Assembly: GCF_900446215.1 (NCBI RefSeq)
Contig: NZ_UAQZ01000017.1
Span: forward strand, 310,001-374,000
Direction: 5' to 3'
Origin: Burkholderia cenocepacia
GTDB taxonomy: Bacteria; Pseudomonadota; Gammaproteobacteria; Burkholderiales; Burkholderiaceae
DNA: 64,000 nt
In this document: one piece after another, positions 26,399 to 35,812 of the stretch
Layout of the letters: each line of letters starts with the position of its first letter
How positions within the stretch are numbered: position 1 is the first letter of the stretch
Made by a program: the position numbers and the translations under genes
The notes under the pieces: model-generated
What the model was told of the DNA's origin: nothing
Databases searched by the model: none
The model's input: only the letters and a program-made list of their open reading frames with translations

Positions 26399-27300
26399 CG
26401 ACCCCGAACATGATGCCCGTGCGGCGCGACATCCGTTTCGCGCTGCCGCCCGAACGCGCGAAGGACTGGCACGTGCAGGGCGTGCCGGTCACGCACTTCA
26501 TGAACGCGCTGTCGCTGCTGTTCCCGGCCGGCGAACGCTTCTTCATGGATTCGGTGCGCAACTACCGCGACCGGATCGAGGATCCCGAGTTGAAGAAGCA
26601 GGTGCTCGGCTTCATCGGCCAGGAAGCGATGCACACGCGCGAGCACATCGAATACAACGATCTGCTGCAATCGTCGGGGCTGCCCGCGCACAAGCTCGAC
26701 AAGCGCCTGTGGACCATCCTCGGCTGGTTCAAGAAGGTGCTGCCGCACTCGATGCAGCTGGCGATCACGATCGCGCTCGAGCACTACACGGCGATCCTCG
26801 CGAACCAGTTGCTGTCGGGCCACGAGCACCGGATCGACGGCTCGGTCGAGGGCTACCAGCAGATGTGGATGTGGCACGCGATGGAGGAAACCGAGCACAA
26901 GGCGGTGTCCTACGACGTATGGCGCACCGTGATGAAGCCGGGCCTCGGCAGCTACCTGCTGCGCACCGGCACGATGCTGACGACGACGGTGTTCTTCTGG
27001 GCCATCGTGTTCGACTTCCACGTACGCCTGATGCGCGCGCACCGTCGCGAACACGGCAAGTTCGGCGGCATGTGGCGCCTCGTGAAGTATCTGTACAGCC
27101 CGAAGCACGGCGTGTTTCCGAGCATCGCGCGCGAATGGCTCGACTACTTCCGCCCGGGTTTCCACCCGTGGGATCACGACAACCATCAGTACCTGCAGGA
27201 GCTCGACACGCTGCTCGACAACATCAACGCGACCAACGCGCGCTACGCGGCGCAAGCCGCCCCGCGCCGCGTGCCGCTGCACCCGGTGCCGCAGGCATGA
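26395..27300 (+). CDS. predicted metal-dependent hydrolase (PF10118-like, ferritin-like di-metal helices)
   Basis: 301 aa, largely helical. It carries carboxylate/His clusters such as GQEAMHTREHIEYN and WMWHAMEETEHKAV (an ExxEH-like pair), which look like metal ligands of a four-helix bundle. One or two hydrophobic helices (around 195-220) suggest membrane contact. The family is annotated as a predicted metal-dependent hydrolase, but no activity is established to my knowledge. GGGAGGTG precedes the overlapping start. Its constant neighbours here are a BVMO and an SDR. Confidence 0.82.
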   Translation: MTTPNMMPVRRDIRFALPPERAKDWHVQGVPVTHFMNALSLLFPAGERFFMDSVRNYRDRIEDPELKKQVLGFIGQEAMHTREHIEYNDLLQSSGLPAHKLDKRLWTILGWFKKVLPHSMQLAITIALEHYTAILANQLLSGHEHRIDGSVEGYQQMWMWHAMEETEHKAVSYDVWRTVMKPGLGSYLLRTGTMLTTTVFFWAIVFDFHVRLMRAHRREHGKFGGMWRLVKYLYSPKHGVFPSIAREWLDYFRPGFHPWDHDNHQYLQELDTLLDNINATNARYAAQAAPRRVPLHPVPQA

Positions 27301-27304
27301 CGCC

Positions 27305-28219
27305 ATGGCGCGCGCTCACGAGATGCTGACCGTCCAGTCCGGCGACGTGAAACTCGCCGTCTACGTAAGCGGGTCGCGGCGCGCGCCGCCGCTGATCCTC
27401 GTGCACGGCTATCCCGACTCGGCGGCCGTGTGGGCGCCGGTCCGCGCGCGGCTCGCGAAGCGCTACCGCGTGATCGCGTACGACGTGCGCGGCGCCGGTG
27501 CATCCGATGCGCCGCGCCGCCGGGCCGACTACACGCTCGAACGGCTCGCCGGCGACCTGAAGGCGGTGGCCGACGCGACCTGCGGCGGCCGGCCGTTCCA
27601 CCTCGTCGGCCACGACTGGGGCTCGATCCAGTGCTGGGAGGCCGTGACCGACCCCGCGTTCCGCGGCCGCATCGCGTCGTACACGTCGATCTCGGGCCCG
27701 TGCCTCGATCACGTGTTCCGCGCGAAGCTGCGGCTCAAGCAGAGCCTGAAGTCGTGGTACATCGGGTTCTTCCATCTGCCGCTCGTGCCATCGCTGGTAT
27801 GGCGGCTCGGCGGCGCCGCGCTGTGGCCGCGCTGGCTCCAGCTCACCGAACGCGTGCGCGCCGAGCGCGATCCCGTGCAACTGAAGAACGCGCTGAACGG
27901 GATGCAGATGTACCGCGCGAACTTCATCGCGCGGGCCCGCCAGCCGCGTGAGCGGTATGCGCAGGCGCCGGTGCAGATCCTGGTGCCGGTGCGCGACCGC
28001 TACGTGACGCCCGAGATGTCGGTCGACCTCGATCGCTGGCTCGGCGACCACGTGCGCGAGGAAATCGACGGCACGCACTGGATCGTGCTGCGCCATCCGG
28101 ACCTGATCGCGTCCCGGATCGACCGCTTCGCGTCCGCGCAGGAGCGGCCGACGGCGACGAACGCCGCGGTTCAGCGCGCCGTCGGCGGCGCCGGCAGGCG
28201 TCTGAACAGCGTTTTGTAA
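27305..28219 (+). CDS. alpha/beta hydrolase, epoxide hydrolase/dehalogenase-like
   Basis: 304 aa. It has the oxyanion-hole motif HGYPDS (34-39) and a nucleophile elbow GHDWGS with D104 at the nucleophile position, as in epoxide hydrolases and haloalkane dehalogenases rather than Ser esterases. A late His lies in GTHWI. It starts 4 bp after the previous stop and completes the monooxygenase operon. An ester-cleaving role after the BVMO step is tempting, but the Asp nucleophile argues for epoxide or C-halogen chemistry. The 3' end overlaps the convergent next gene by 49 bp. Confidence 0.88.
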   Translation: MARAHEMLTVQSGDVKLAVYVSGSRRAPPLILVHGYPDSAAVWAPVRARLAKRYRVIAYDVRGAGASDAPRRRADYTLERLAGDLKAVADATCGGRPFHLVGHDWGSIQCWEAVTDPAFRGRIASYTSISGPCLDHVFRAKLRLKQSLKSWYIGFFHLPLVPSLVWRLGGAALWPRWLQLTERVRAERDPVQLKNALNGMQMYRANFIARARQPRERYAQAPVQILVPVRDRYVTPEMSVDLDRWLGDHVREEIDGTHWIVLRHPDLIASRIDRFASAQERPTATNAAVQRAVGGAGRRLNSVL

Positions 28220-28734
28220 TCGACGACGAGCCCGTCGTCGTCGATGTCCATCTCGGCCGTGAAATTCCGGAAGATCCCTTCGTAGCGGTAGCGCCGGCCC
28301 GGTTCGATGCACGCGTAAGCCTGCTTGACCGGCGCGACCGTCAGGTCCGGCGTCGAGATGTACGCGACGTCGATCGGCCGCCGCTCGCCGCGCGCGAGCC
28401 CGAGGCGGCCGATCGGCAGCGAATTGGTGAACGGCGTCGCGGCGATGTCGATGTCGATGCAACCGTCGAGCGCCGGCAACGGGCGGCCCGCGCCGTCGCG
28501 CCAGTGGCCGGCGCCGTCGCCGCGCAACGCCAGCGTGCCGCCGCCCATCACCTTGAGCACCGCATAAGTCACGCGCCATTGCGCATCGCACTCGACGCGA
28601 TACGCGAGCCCGTATGCGCGACCGTACCGCTGGCCGACCACCGCGCTTTCGACGACGATCGCGCCGCCGCTGCGGTCGAACGTCAGATGTTCGACCCCGT
28701 CGCCTTCGAGCGACGCCCACCGCACCTCGCGCAT
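28171..28734 (-). CDS. putative glycolipid-binding domain protein (PF06475-like)
   Basis: 187 aa, beta-rich (many VxW/RYR strands), with the segments VAYISTPDLTVAPVKQAYAC and YEGIFRNFTAEMDIDDDGLVVDY characteristic of the putative glycolipid-binding family. No signal peptide. The start at 28734 has GGAGGTGG 5-7 nt upstream; the in-frame ATG codons further up lack one. Its 3' end overlaps the convergent hydrolase by 49 bp. Function is unproven in the family. Confidence 0.75.
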   Translation of the reverse strand: MREVRWASLEGDGVEHLTFDRSGGAIVVESAVVGQRYGRAYGLAYRVECDAQWRVTYAVLKVMGGGTLALRGDGAGHWRDGAGRPLPALDGCIDIDIAATPFTNSLPIGRLGLARGERRPIDVAYISTPDLTVAPVKQAYACIEPGRRYRYEGIFRNFTAEMDIDDDGLVVDYKTLFRRLPAPPTAR

Positions 28735-28858
28735 CGTTCCACCTCCCGGTTTCCCCATTGCGGGGCATCGTCGCACAAATCCTGACTATCCAGAATCCCC
28801 TATTCCGGTGCATGGGATTGTGTCCTATGCTCGCGGCTCGTCCTGTTCCGCCGCCATC

Positions 28859-29752
28859 ATGCCTACCGCCCGCCCCGTCCCGCCGTCGATTGACCTGCGC
28901 ATCCTGCTGCGCGGCATCGGGCAGATCGTGCTGCAGGCGCATGCGCTCACCGGCGCGCTGCTGCTCGCCGCGCTGGCGCTGACCGACCTGCGGCTCGCGT
29001 GCGCCGCGCTGGTCGGCTCGGCCGCCGCCAGCATGACGGCCGTGCTGACGGGCGCCGACCGCCGCGACGTCGGACAGGGCCTGCACGGCTTCAACGGCGC
29101 GCTGGCCGCGCTGATCGCCGTGCTGTTCGCGCCCCATCCGCTCGCCGCCGTCGCGCTGGCGCCGCTGGTCGCGATCGGCGCGGCGCTCGTGCAACGCGCG
29201 ATGCGGGTGCCGCTGGCCCGCTGGCGCCAGTGCCCGTATTCGGGCCCGTGCCTGGCCGTCACCGCGCTGTGGCTGCCGTTTGTCGCAGTGCAGCATGCGG
29301 ACGCCGCAGACGCCGGCCCGGTGCTGACGCTCGCGTCCGCCGCCGACGCGCTGCTGTCGGGCGTCGCCCAGACCACCTTCGCGCAAGGCGCGTGGGCCGG
29401 CGCGCTGATCGTCGCCGGCCTCGCCGTCGCATCGCGCCGCGCGGCCGCGTTCGCGCTCGGCGGCGCGGTCGTGTCGACCGTGCTGCTGGCCGCGCTGGGC
29501 GCAAGCGGCGCGCTGTTCGCCGACGGCCTGCTCGGCTTCAACGGCGCCCTCGCCGCGCTCGCGCTGATGCCACGCGGCCCGCGTGCGGCGCTCGCGGCGG
29601 CCGCGCTCGCCGCGCTGATCCAGTGGCTCGCGATGCGCGCGGGCATCCCCGCGTTCACGGCCCCGTTCGCGCTCGCGTCATGGGTGACCGTCGCTGTCGC
29701 GCGCCGCTTTACCCTCGGAGAACCCGATGTCGTCATTCGCACACCGTCCTGA
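28859..29752 (+). CDS. urea transporter (UT family)
   Basis: 297-aa, very hydrophobic protein with about ten membrane helices in two homologous halves. Both halves show the UT hallmark: DVGQGLHGFNGALAAL (about 74-89) and DGLLGFNGALAALAL (about 222-236). These proteins form trimeric urea channels in the inner membrane. The ATG at 28859 is preferred; 28808 would add a non-hydrophobic tail. The 3' end overlaps the aldolase gene by 26 bp. No urease genes are visible in the window. Confidence 0.85.
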   Translation: MPTARPVPPSIDLRILLRGIGQIVLQAHALTGALLLAALALTDLRLACAALVGSAAASMTAVLTGADRRDVGQGLHGFNGALAALIAVLFAPHPLAAVALAPLVAIGAALVQRAMRVPLARWRQCPYSGPCLAVTALWLPFVAVQHADAADAGPVLTLASAADALLSGVAQTTFAQGAWAGALIVAGLAVASRRAAAFALGGAVVSTVLLAALGASGALFADGLLGFNGALAALALMPRGPRAALAAAALAALIQWLAMRAGIPAFTAPFALASWVTVAVARRFTLGEPDVVIRTPS

Positions 29753-30503
29753 TGCCGTGAAGCCCGGCGGCCCGATCTCGGACGCCGAACGCAAGCTGCG
29801 GGTCGACCTCGCCGCCGCGTACCGGCTCGTCGCGCTGAACGGCTGGGACGACCTGATCTACACGCATCTGTCCGCGACCGTTCCGGGCGAACCCGGCCAC
29901 TTCCTGATCAACCCGTTCGGCCTCACGTTCGACGAGGTTCGCGCGTCGAACCTCGTGAAGATCGACCTCGCCGGCCACCGGATCGGCGACAGCGAGCACG
30001 CGGTCAACGTGACCGGCTTCGCGCTGCATGCGGCCGTGCACGCGGCGCGCGCCGACGCCGTCTGCGTGATGCACCTGCACAATACGGCCGGCATCGCCGT
30101 ATCGATCCAGCGCGACGGGCTGCTGCCCGCATCGCAGCACGCGTTGCGTTTTCATGGCGACCTCGCGTACCACGACTACGAAGCGCTCGCGTTCTCGCCG
30201 GCCGAAGGCGCGCGGCTGACCGCGAGCCTCGGCGCGAAATCCGCGATACTGCTGCGCAATCACGGCACGCTGACGGTCGGCCGCACCGTCGCCGAAGCGT
30301 ACGTGCTGATGGATACGCTGATCAAGGCGTGCGACATCCAGGTTCGCGCGCAGGCCGGCGGCGGGCCGCTCGTGCTGCCGGAACCGGCCGTCGCCGCGCG
30401 CACCGCCGAACAACTGCGCGACGGCGGCGCGATCGAAGGCGAACTGGAATGGCCGGCGCTGCTGCGCCGCCTCGACCGGATCGATCCGTCGTATCGCGAC
30501 TGA
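29727..30503 (+). CDS. class II aldolase/adducin-family protein
   Basis: 258 aa. The family fold shows the zinc-binding HLHN (about 112-115) and a late His in NHGTLTVG (about 176-183), with a typical early segment NGWDDLIYTHLSATVPG. The subgroup without a clear catalytic Glu is often annotated only as class II aldolase/adducin. Reaction not determinable. It overlaps the urea transporter gene by 26 bp and is followed after 65 bp by a tautomerase, suggesting one transcript. Confidence 0.87.
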   Translation: MSSFAHRPDAVKPGGPISDAERKLRVDLAAAYRLVALNGWDDLIYTHLSATVPGEPGHFLINPFGLTFDEVRASNLVKIDLAGHRIGDSEHAVNVTGFALHAAVHAARADAVCVMHLHNTAGIAVSIQRDGLLPASQHALRFHGDLAYHDYEALAFSPAEGARLTASLGAKSAILLRNHGTLTVGRTVAEAYVLMDTLIKACDIQVRAQAGGGPLVLPEPAVAARTAEQLRDGGAIEGELEWPALLRRLDRIDPSYRD

Positions 30504-30568
30504 CGCCGCATCCGCACCCGACCGAATCGTTCATCGTCAATCGTTCAACCTCAACCGGAGCATTTGCC

Positions 30569-30757
30569 ATGCCGACTTTCAATATCCAGCTGTTCGAAGG
30601 CCGCACCGTCGACCAGAAGCGCGCCTTCGTCGAAGCGATCACGCGCGTCACGTGCGAGACGCTCGGCTGCGCGCCAGGCTCGGTCGACATCATCCTGACC
30701 GACGTGAAGAAGGAGAACTGGGCGACGGCCGGCAAGCTGTGGAGCGACGAGCGCTGA
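30569..30757 (+). CDS. 4-oxalocrotonate tautomerase-like protein
   Basis: 62 aa, the usual 4-OT size. After Met removal the catalytic Pro1 is present (MPTFNIQLFEGR), and Arg11 is present. The second substrate-binding residue, Arg39 of classical 4-OT, is Asp here, so the substrate probably differs from 2-hydroxymuconate. No meta-cleavage genes adjoin it. ATG at 30569, with CCGGAG upstream. Confidence 0.87.
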   Translation: MPTFNIQLFEGRTVDQKRAFVEAITRVTCETLGCAPGSVDIILTDVKKENWATAGKLWSDER

Positions 30758-30948
30758 GCGCCGAAGGCGGCGTCGCGCCGGCGTCGCCCGCCCTGCGCTG
30801 AACCCTGCACCGCGGCGTCCGCGACGGGCGCCGCAGGCCCGCTCTACCGCCCGCCGCCGTTGTGCGCCCGCACATCGCTTTGTCACGCAATCGGCGCATA
30901 ATGCCGGACAGACGCAGCCGCCAATGGCCACCCGACGAGGAGACCGCC

Positions 30949-33900
30949 ATGGAAGCGAAGAACGAGGAAGTCGTCGCACACCTGCTCTCCGACGTCGTCG
31001 AATTCGCGCGCGCTCGGCTGCCCGAAGCCACGTTCCGGACCGTCGAACCCTTCCTGCGTCATTACTACGATTTCGTCGATGCCGACGATCTGCAGAACCG
31101 CAGCATCGCCGACCTGTACGGCGCCGCGATGGCGCACTGGCAGACCGCGCAGAAATTCGTGCCCGGCAGCGAACGCCTGCGCGTGTACAACCCGATCCTC
31201 GAACAGCACGGCTGGCATTCCGACCACACGGTGATCGAGATCGTCAACGACGACATGCCGTTCCTCGTCGACTCGGTGACGATGGCCGTCAACCGTCTCG
31301 GGCTCGCGCTGCATTCGGCGCTGCATCCGGTGTTCCGCATCTGGCGCGGCGCCGGCGGCGGCATCGAGCGGGTCGACGCGGGCGGCGCGACATCCGGCGA
31401 CGGCCAGTCGCAACTCGCGTCGTTCATCCATTTCGAAGTCGACCGCTGCGGCGACGCCGCGTTGCTCGACACGCTGCGCGAGGACATCGCGCGCGTGCTC
31501 GGCGACGTGCGCGCGTCGGTCGAGGACTGGCCGAAGATCGTCGACATCGCGCGCGCGACCATCAAGGAGATGAAGGCGCGCGAATCGACCGCGGAGGACA
31601 TCGAGGCGCGCGCGTTCCTCGAATGGATGGCCGCCGATCACTTCACGTTCCTCGGCCAGCGCGACTACGCGCTCGTATCGGACGGCACGGGCTTCGGGCT
31701 GCGCGGCATCGAGGGCTCGGGCTTCGGCATCCTGCGCGAAGCGCTGCGCACGTCCGGCGCGCCCGACGTGACGCCGCTGCCGCAGGCCGCCGCCGACATC
31801 ATCACCGGCGCGTGGCCGATCTTCCTGACCAAGGCGAATTCGCGCGCGACGGTGCACCGGCCCGGCTATCTCGACTACGTCGGCGTGAAACTCGTCGGCG
31901 CCGACGGCAAGGTCGTCGGCGAGCGCCGCTTCATCGGGCTCTACACGTCGACCGCGTACATGGTGTCGACGGCCGAGATCCCGATCGTGCGCCGCAAGTG
32001 CGCGAACATCCTGCGGCGCGCGGGCTTCCTGCCGAAGGGGCATCTCGGCAAATCGCTCGTGACGGTGCTCGAAACCTATCCGCGCGACGAACTGTTCCAG
32101 GCCGACGAAGACCAGCTCTACGATATCGCGCTCGGCATCCTGCGCCTGCAGGAACACCAGCGCACGCGCCTGTTCGTGCGCCGCGACCGGTTCGACCGCT
32201 TCGTGTCGTGCCTCGTGTTCGTGCCGCGCGACAAGTACAACACTGACCTGCGCCGCCGCATCGCGAAGCTGCTGGTCGACGCGTACAACGGCGTGAACGT
32301 CGAATTCACGCCGCTGCTGTCGGAATCGGCGATCGCGCGGATTCATTTCGTCGTGCATGCCGAACCGGGCACGATGCCCGACGTCGACACGCGCGAACTC
32401 GAAACGCGGCTCGTGCAGGTCACGCGCCGCTGGCAGGACGATCTCGCCGACGCGCTGCTCGACGCATTCGGCGAAGAGCAAGGCAACCGCCTGCTGCAGC
32501 GCTATGCCGAGTCGTTCCCGGCCGGCTATCGCGACGACTATCCGGCGCGCACGGCCGTGCGCGACATCGAGCTGATCGAGCGCGTGAAGGATTCGGGCCA
32601 GCTCGCGATGAACCTGTACCGGCCGATCGAGGCCGAGCCGCGCGCGTTCCGCTTCAAGGTGTATCGCGCGGGCGACCCGATCGCGCTGTCGCGCAGCCTG
32701 CCGATGCTCGAACACCTCGGCGTGCGCGTCGACGAGGAGCGGCCGTACCGGATCCAGACGCAGGATGCCGCGCATGCATGGGTACACGATTTCGGCCTCG
32801 AGCTCGCCGACGATACCGAGTTCGACATCGAGCGCGTGAAAGGCCTGTTCGAGGATGCGTTCGACCGGATCTGGAGCGGCCGGATCGAGAACGACGACTT
32901 CAACCGCCTCGTGCTGCGCGCGCACCTGAGCGCCCGCGAAGTGACGATCCTGCGCGCGTATGCGAAATATCTGCGGCAGGTCGGCTCGACCTTCAGCGAC
33001 GCGTATATCGAGCGCGCGCTGACCGGCAACCCGGCGATCGCGCGGCAACTCGTCGAGCTGTTCGTGCTGCGCTTCGACCCGCGGATCGGCGACACGCGCG
33101 ACGTGCAGGCCGAACGGCTGCTGAAGGCGATCGAAGGCGCGCTCGACCAGGTGCCGAACCTCGACGAGGACCGCATCCTGCGCCAGTTCCTCGGCGTGAT
33201 CAACGCGACCGAACGCACGAACTACTTCCTCGCCGACGCGAACGGCGAATCGAAGCCGTACCTGTCGTTCAAGTTCAACCCGGCGAAGGTGCCCGGCCTG
33301 CCGGAACCGAAGCCGATGTTCGAGATCTGGGTGTATTCGCCGCGAGTCGAGGGCGTGCACCTGCGCGGCGGGCGCGTCGCGCGCGGCGGCCTGCGCTGGT
33401 CGGATCGCCGCGAGGATTTCCGCACCGAGGTGCTCGGGCTGATGAAGGCGCAGATGGTGAAGAACGTCGTGATCGTGCCGGTCGGCTCGAAAGGCGGCTT
33501 CGTCGTGAAGAACCCGCCGCCGCAGAGCGATCGCGAGGCGTGGATGCGCGAAGGCATCGCGTGCTACCAGACGTTCCTGCGCGGGCTGCTCGACCTGACC
33601 GACAACCTCGCCGGCAACACGATCGTGCCGCCGCCCGACGTGGTGCGCCACGACCCCGACGATCCGTATCTCGTCGTCGCCGCCGACAAGGGCACGGCCA
33701 CCTTCTCCGACTACGCGAACGCGATCTCGCACGAATACGGCTTCTGGCTCGACGACGCGTTCGCGTCCGGCGGCTCGGTCGGCTACGACCACAAGAAGAT
33801 GGCGATCACCGCGCGCGGCGCGTGGGAATCGGTGAAACGGCACTTCCGCGAGATGGGCATCGACACGCAGACGACCGACTTCACCGTGGTCGGCGTCGGC

Positions 33901-35790
33901 GACATGTCGGGCGACGTGTTCGGCAACGGGATGCTGCTGTCGCCGCATATCCGGCTCGTCGCCGCGTTCGATCACCGGCACATTTTCCTCGACCCGAACC
34001 CCGACCCGGCGACGAGCTTCGCGGAGCGCCAGCGCATGTTCGCGCTCGAGCGCTCGAGCTGGGCCGACTACGATACGTCGGTGATTTCGGCGGGCGGCGG
34101 CGTGTATCCGCGCACCGCGAAGACGATCCCGCTGTCGCCGGCGGTACAGGCCGCGCTCGGCATCGACGCGCACGCGCTGCCGCCGACCGAATTGATCCGC
34201 GCGATCCTGCAGGCGCCGGTCGACCTGCTGTACAACGGCGGCATCGGCACCTACGTGAAGGCGGCGCGCGAAACCCACGCGCAGGTCGGCGACCGCGCGA
34301 ACGACGCGGTGCGCGTGAACGGCGCGGACCTGCGCTGCAAGGTCGTCGGCGAAGGCGGCAATCTCGGCTGCACGCAGTTCGGCCGCATCGAGTTCGCGCA
34401 GCGCGGCGGCCGCATCAACACCGATGCGATCGACAACTCGGCCGGCGTCGATTGTTCGGATCACGAAGTCAACATCAAGATCCTGCTCGGGCTCGTCGTG
34501 TCCGACGGCGAGATGACCGAGAAGCAGCGCAACGCACTGCTCGCCGAGATGACCGACGAAGTCGGACTGCTGGTGCTGCGCGACAACTACTACCAGACGC
34601 AGGCGCTGTCGATCGCGGGCCGCTATGCGGTCGAGCTGCTCGACGCCGAGGCGCGCCTGATGCGCTGGCTCGAACGCGCGGGCCGCCTGAACCGCGTGAT
34701 CGAATTCCTGCCGACCGACGACGAAGTCGCCGAGCGGCAGGCCGCGAAGCTCGGCCTCACGTCGCCGGAGCGCGCGGTGCTGCTCGCGTACAGCAAGATG
34801 TGGCTCTACGATGCGCTGCTCGAGTCCGACGTGCCCGAGGATCCGCTGGTGGCCGCGATGCTCGTCGACTACTTCCCGAAGCCGCTGCAACAGCGCTTCA
34901 GCGAGCCGATGCGCCGCCATCCGCTGCGCCGCGAGATTCTCGCGACGCATCTGACCAACGCGCTCGTGAACCGTGTCGGCTGCGCATTCGTGCACCGGCT
35001 GATGGAGGAAACCGACGCGAAGCCGGGCGACATCGTCCGCGCGTGCATCATGGCGCGCGACGTGTTCGATCTCGATGCGGTATGGCGCGACATCGACGCG
35101 CTCGACAACCGCGTCGCCGACGACGTGCAGGCGCGCATGTTCGTCGACGTCGCGCGGCTGCTGGAGCGCGCGGCGCTGTGGTTCCTGCGGCATCTGCAGT
35201 CGGGCGCGGTGGCCGACGGCGGCGTCGCCGAGCTGATCGCGCGCTGTCGCGACGCGGCGGCGCGGCTCGCCCCGCAACTGCCGTCGCTGCTGCCGGCCGA
35301 CGATCTCGATGCGTTGTCCGAGCGGCAGCGCGTGCTGGTCGACGCCGGCGTCGACAGCGCGCTCGCGGTACGCGTCGCGAGCGGTGACATCTCGGCCGCG
35401 CTGCTCGACATCGCCGAAGTGGCGGCGACCTGCAACCGCAGCCTCGAACTCGTCGCCGGTGTCTATTTCTCGCTCGGCACGCTGCTCAATTACGGGTGGA
35501 TCGGCGAACGCGCGGCGAACCTGCCGACGCCGACGCACTGGGACATGCTCGCGCGCGCCGCCGCACTCGCGGAGGTCGCGCGGCTCAAGCGCACGCTCGC
35601 GACGAGCGCGCTCGCGGAGTCGCCGGATTCGACCACGCCGGAGACGATCGTCGGCGCGTGGCGCGCGCGCCGCGAAGCCGCGCTGGTGCGCTACGAGCAC
35701 CTGCTCGCGGATCTGCGCGCGTCCGGCGGCGCGAGCCTCGCGGTGCTGCTCGTGGTCGTGCGGGAGATGGCCGTGCTCGAACGCGCGTGA
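30949..35790 (+). CDS. NAD-specific glutamate dehydrogenase, large (180-kDa) type
   Basis: 1613 aa, the normal length of the giant bacterial NAD-GDH that deaminates glutamate to 2-oxoglutarate and ammonia. The long N-terminal regulatory part contains ACT-like segments. The catalytic core begins with GGLRWSDRREDFRTEVLGL (about 814) and the Lys-rich VPVGSKGGF. It continues with GVGDMSGDVFGNGM (about 983) and NGGIGTYVK, followed by a helical C-terminal domain. The ATG at 30949 has GAGGAG upstream. Single gene, about 190 bp after the tautomerase. Equivalent to gdhB of Pseudomonas. Confidence 0.95.
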   Translation: MEAKNEEVVAHLLSDVVEFARARLPEATFRTVEPFLRHYYDFVDADDLQNRSIADLYGAAMAHWQTAQKFVPGSERLRVYNPILEQHGWHSDHTVIEIVNDDMPFLVDSVTMAVNRLGLALHSALHPVFRIWRGAGGGIERVDAGGATSGDGQSQLASFIHFEVDRCGDAALLDTLREDIARVLGDVRASVEDWPKIVDIARATIKEMKARESTAEDIEARAFLEWMAADHFTFLGQRDYALVSDGTGFGLRGIEGSGFGILREALRTSGAPDVTPLPQAAADIITGAWPIFLTKANSRATVHRPGYLDYVGVKLVGADGKVVGERRFIGLYTSTAYMVSTAEIPIVRRKCANILRRAGFLPKGHLGKSLVTVLETYPRDELFQADEDQLYDIALGILRLQEHQRTRLFVRRDRFDRFVSCLVFVPRDKYNTDLRRRIAKLLVDAYNGVNVEFTPLLSESAIARIHFVVHAEPGTMPDVDTRELETRLVQVTRRWQDDLADALLDAFGEEQGNRLLQRYAESFPAGYRDDYPARTAVRDIELIERVKDSGQLAMNLYRPIEAEPRAFRFKVYRAGDPIALSRSLPMLEHLGVRVDEERPYRIQTQDAAHAWVHDFGLELADDTEFDIERVKGLFEDAFDRIWSGRIENDDFNRLVLRAHLSAREVTILRAYAKYLRQVGSTFSDAYIERALTGNPAIARQLVELFVLRFDPRIGDTRDVQAERLLKAIEGALDQVPNLDEDRILRQFLGVINATERTNYFLADANGESKPYLSFKFNPAKVPGLPEPKPMFEIWVYSPRVEGVHLRGGRVARGGLRWSDRREDFRTEVLGLMKAQMVKNVVIVPVGSKGGFVVKNPPPQSDREAWMREGIACYQTFLRGLLDLTDNLAGNTIVPPPDVVRHDPDDPYLVVAADKGTATFSDYANAISHEYGFWLDDAFASGGSVGYDHKKMAITARGAWESVKRHFREMGIDTQTTDFTVVGVGDMSGDVFGNGMLLSPHIRLVAAFDHRHIFLDPNPDPATSFAERQRMFALERSSWADYDTSVISAGGGVYPRTAKTIPLSPAVQAALGIDAHALPPTELIRAILQAPVDLLYNGGIGTYVKAARETHAQVGDRANDAVRVNGADLRCKVVGEGGNLGCTQFGRIEFAQRGGRINTDAIDNSAGVDCSDHEVNIKILLGLVVSDGEMTEKQRNALLAEMTDEVGLLVLRDNYYQTQALSIAGRYAVELLDAEARLMRWLERAGRLNRVIEFLPTDDEVAERQAAKLGLTSPERAVLLAYSKMWLYDALLESDVPEDPLVAAMLVDYFPKPLQQRFSEPMRRHPLRREILATHLTNALVNRVGCAFVHRLMEETDAKPGDIVRACIMARDVFDLDAVWRDIDALDNRVADDVQARMFVDVARLLERAALWFLRHLQSGAVADGGVAELIARCRDAAARLAPQLPSLLPADDLDALSERQRVLVDAGVDSALAVRVASGDISAALLDIAEVAATCNRSLELVAGVYFSLGTLLNYGWIGERAANLPTPTHWDMLARAAALAEVARLKRTLATSALAESPDSTTPETIVGAWRARREAALVRYEHLLADLRASGGASLAVLLVVVREMAVLERA

Positions 35791-35812
35791 CGAGTGTGAC
35801 GGACGCGACGGG

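Noticed and set aside
28735..28858. Guanidine (ykkC-type) riboswitch before the urea transporter
   Set aside because: Looked for because urea transporters can be so controlled; conserved ykkC sequence blocks are not present in this 124-bp region.
30883..35700. 1605-codon open frame antisense to the NAD-glutamate dehydrogenase gene
   Set aside because: Mirror of strong third-position G/C bias; Arg/Ala/His-rich product with no motifs, no ribosome site, and the sense strand encodes a fully recognised enzyme.
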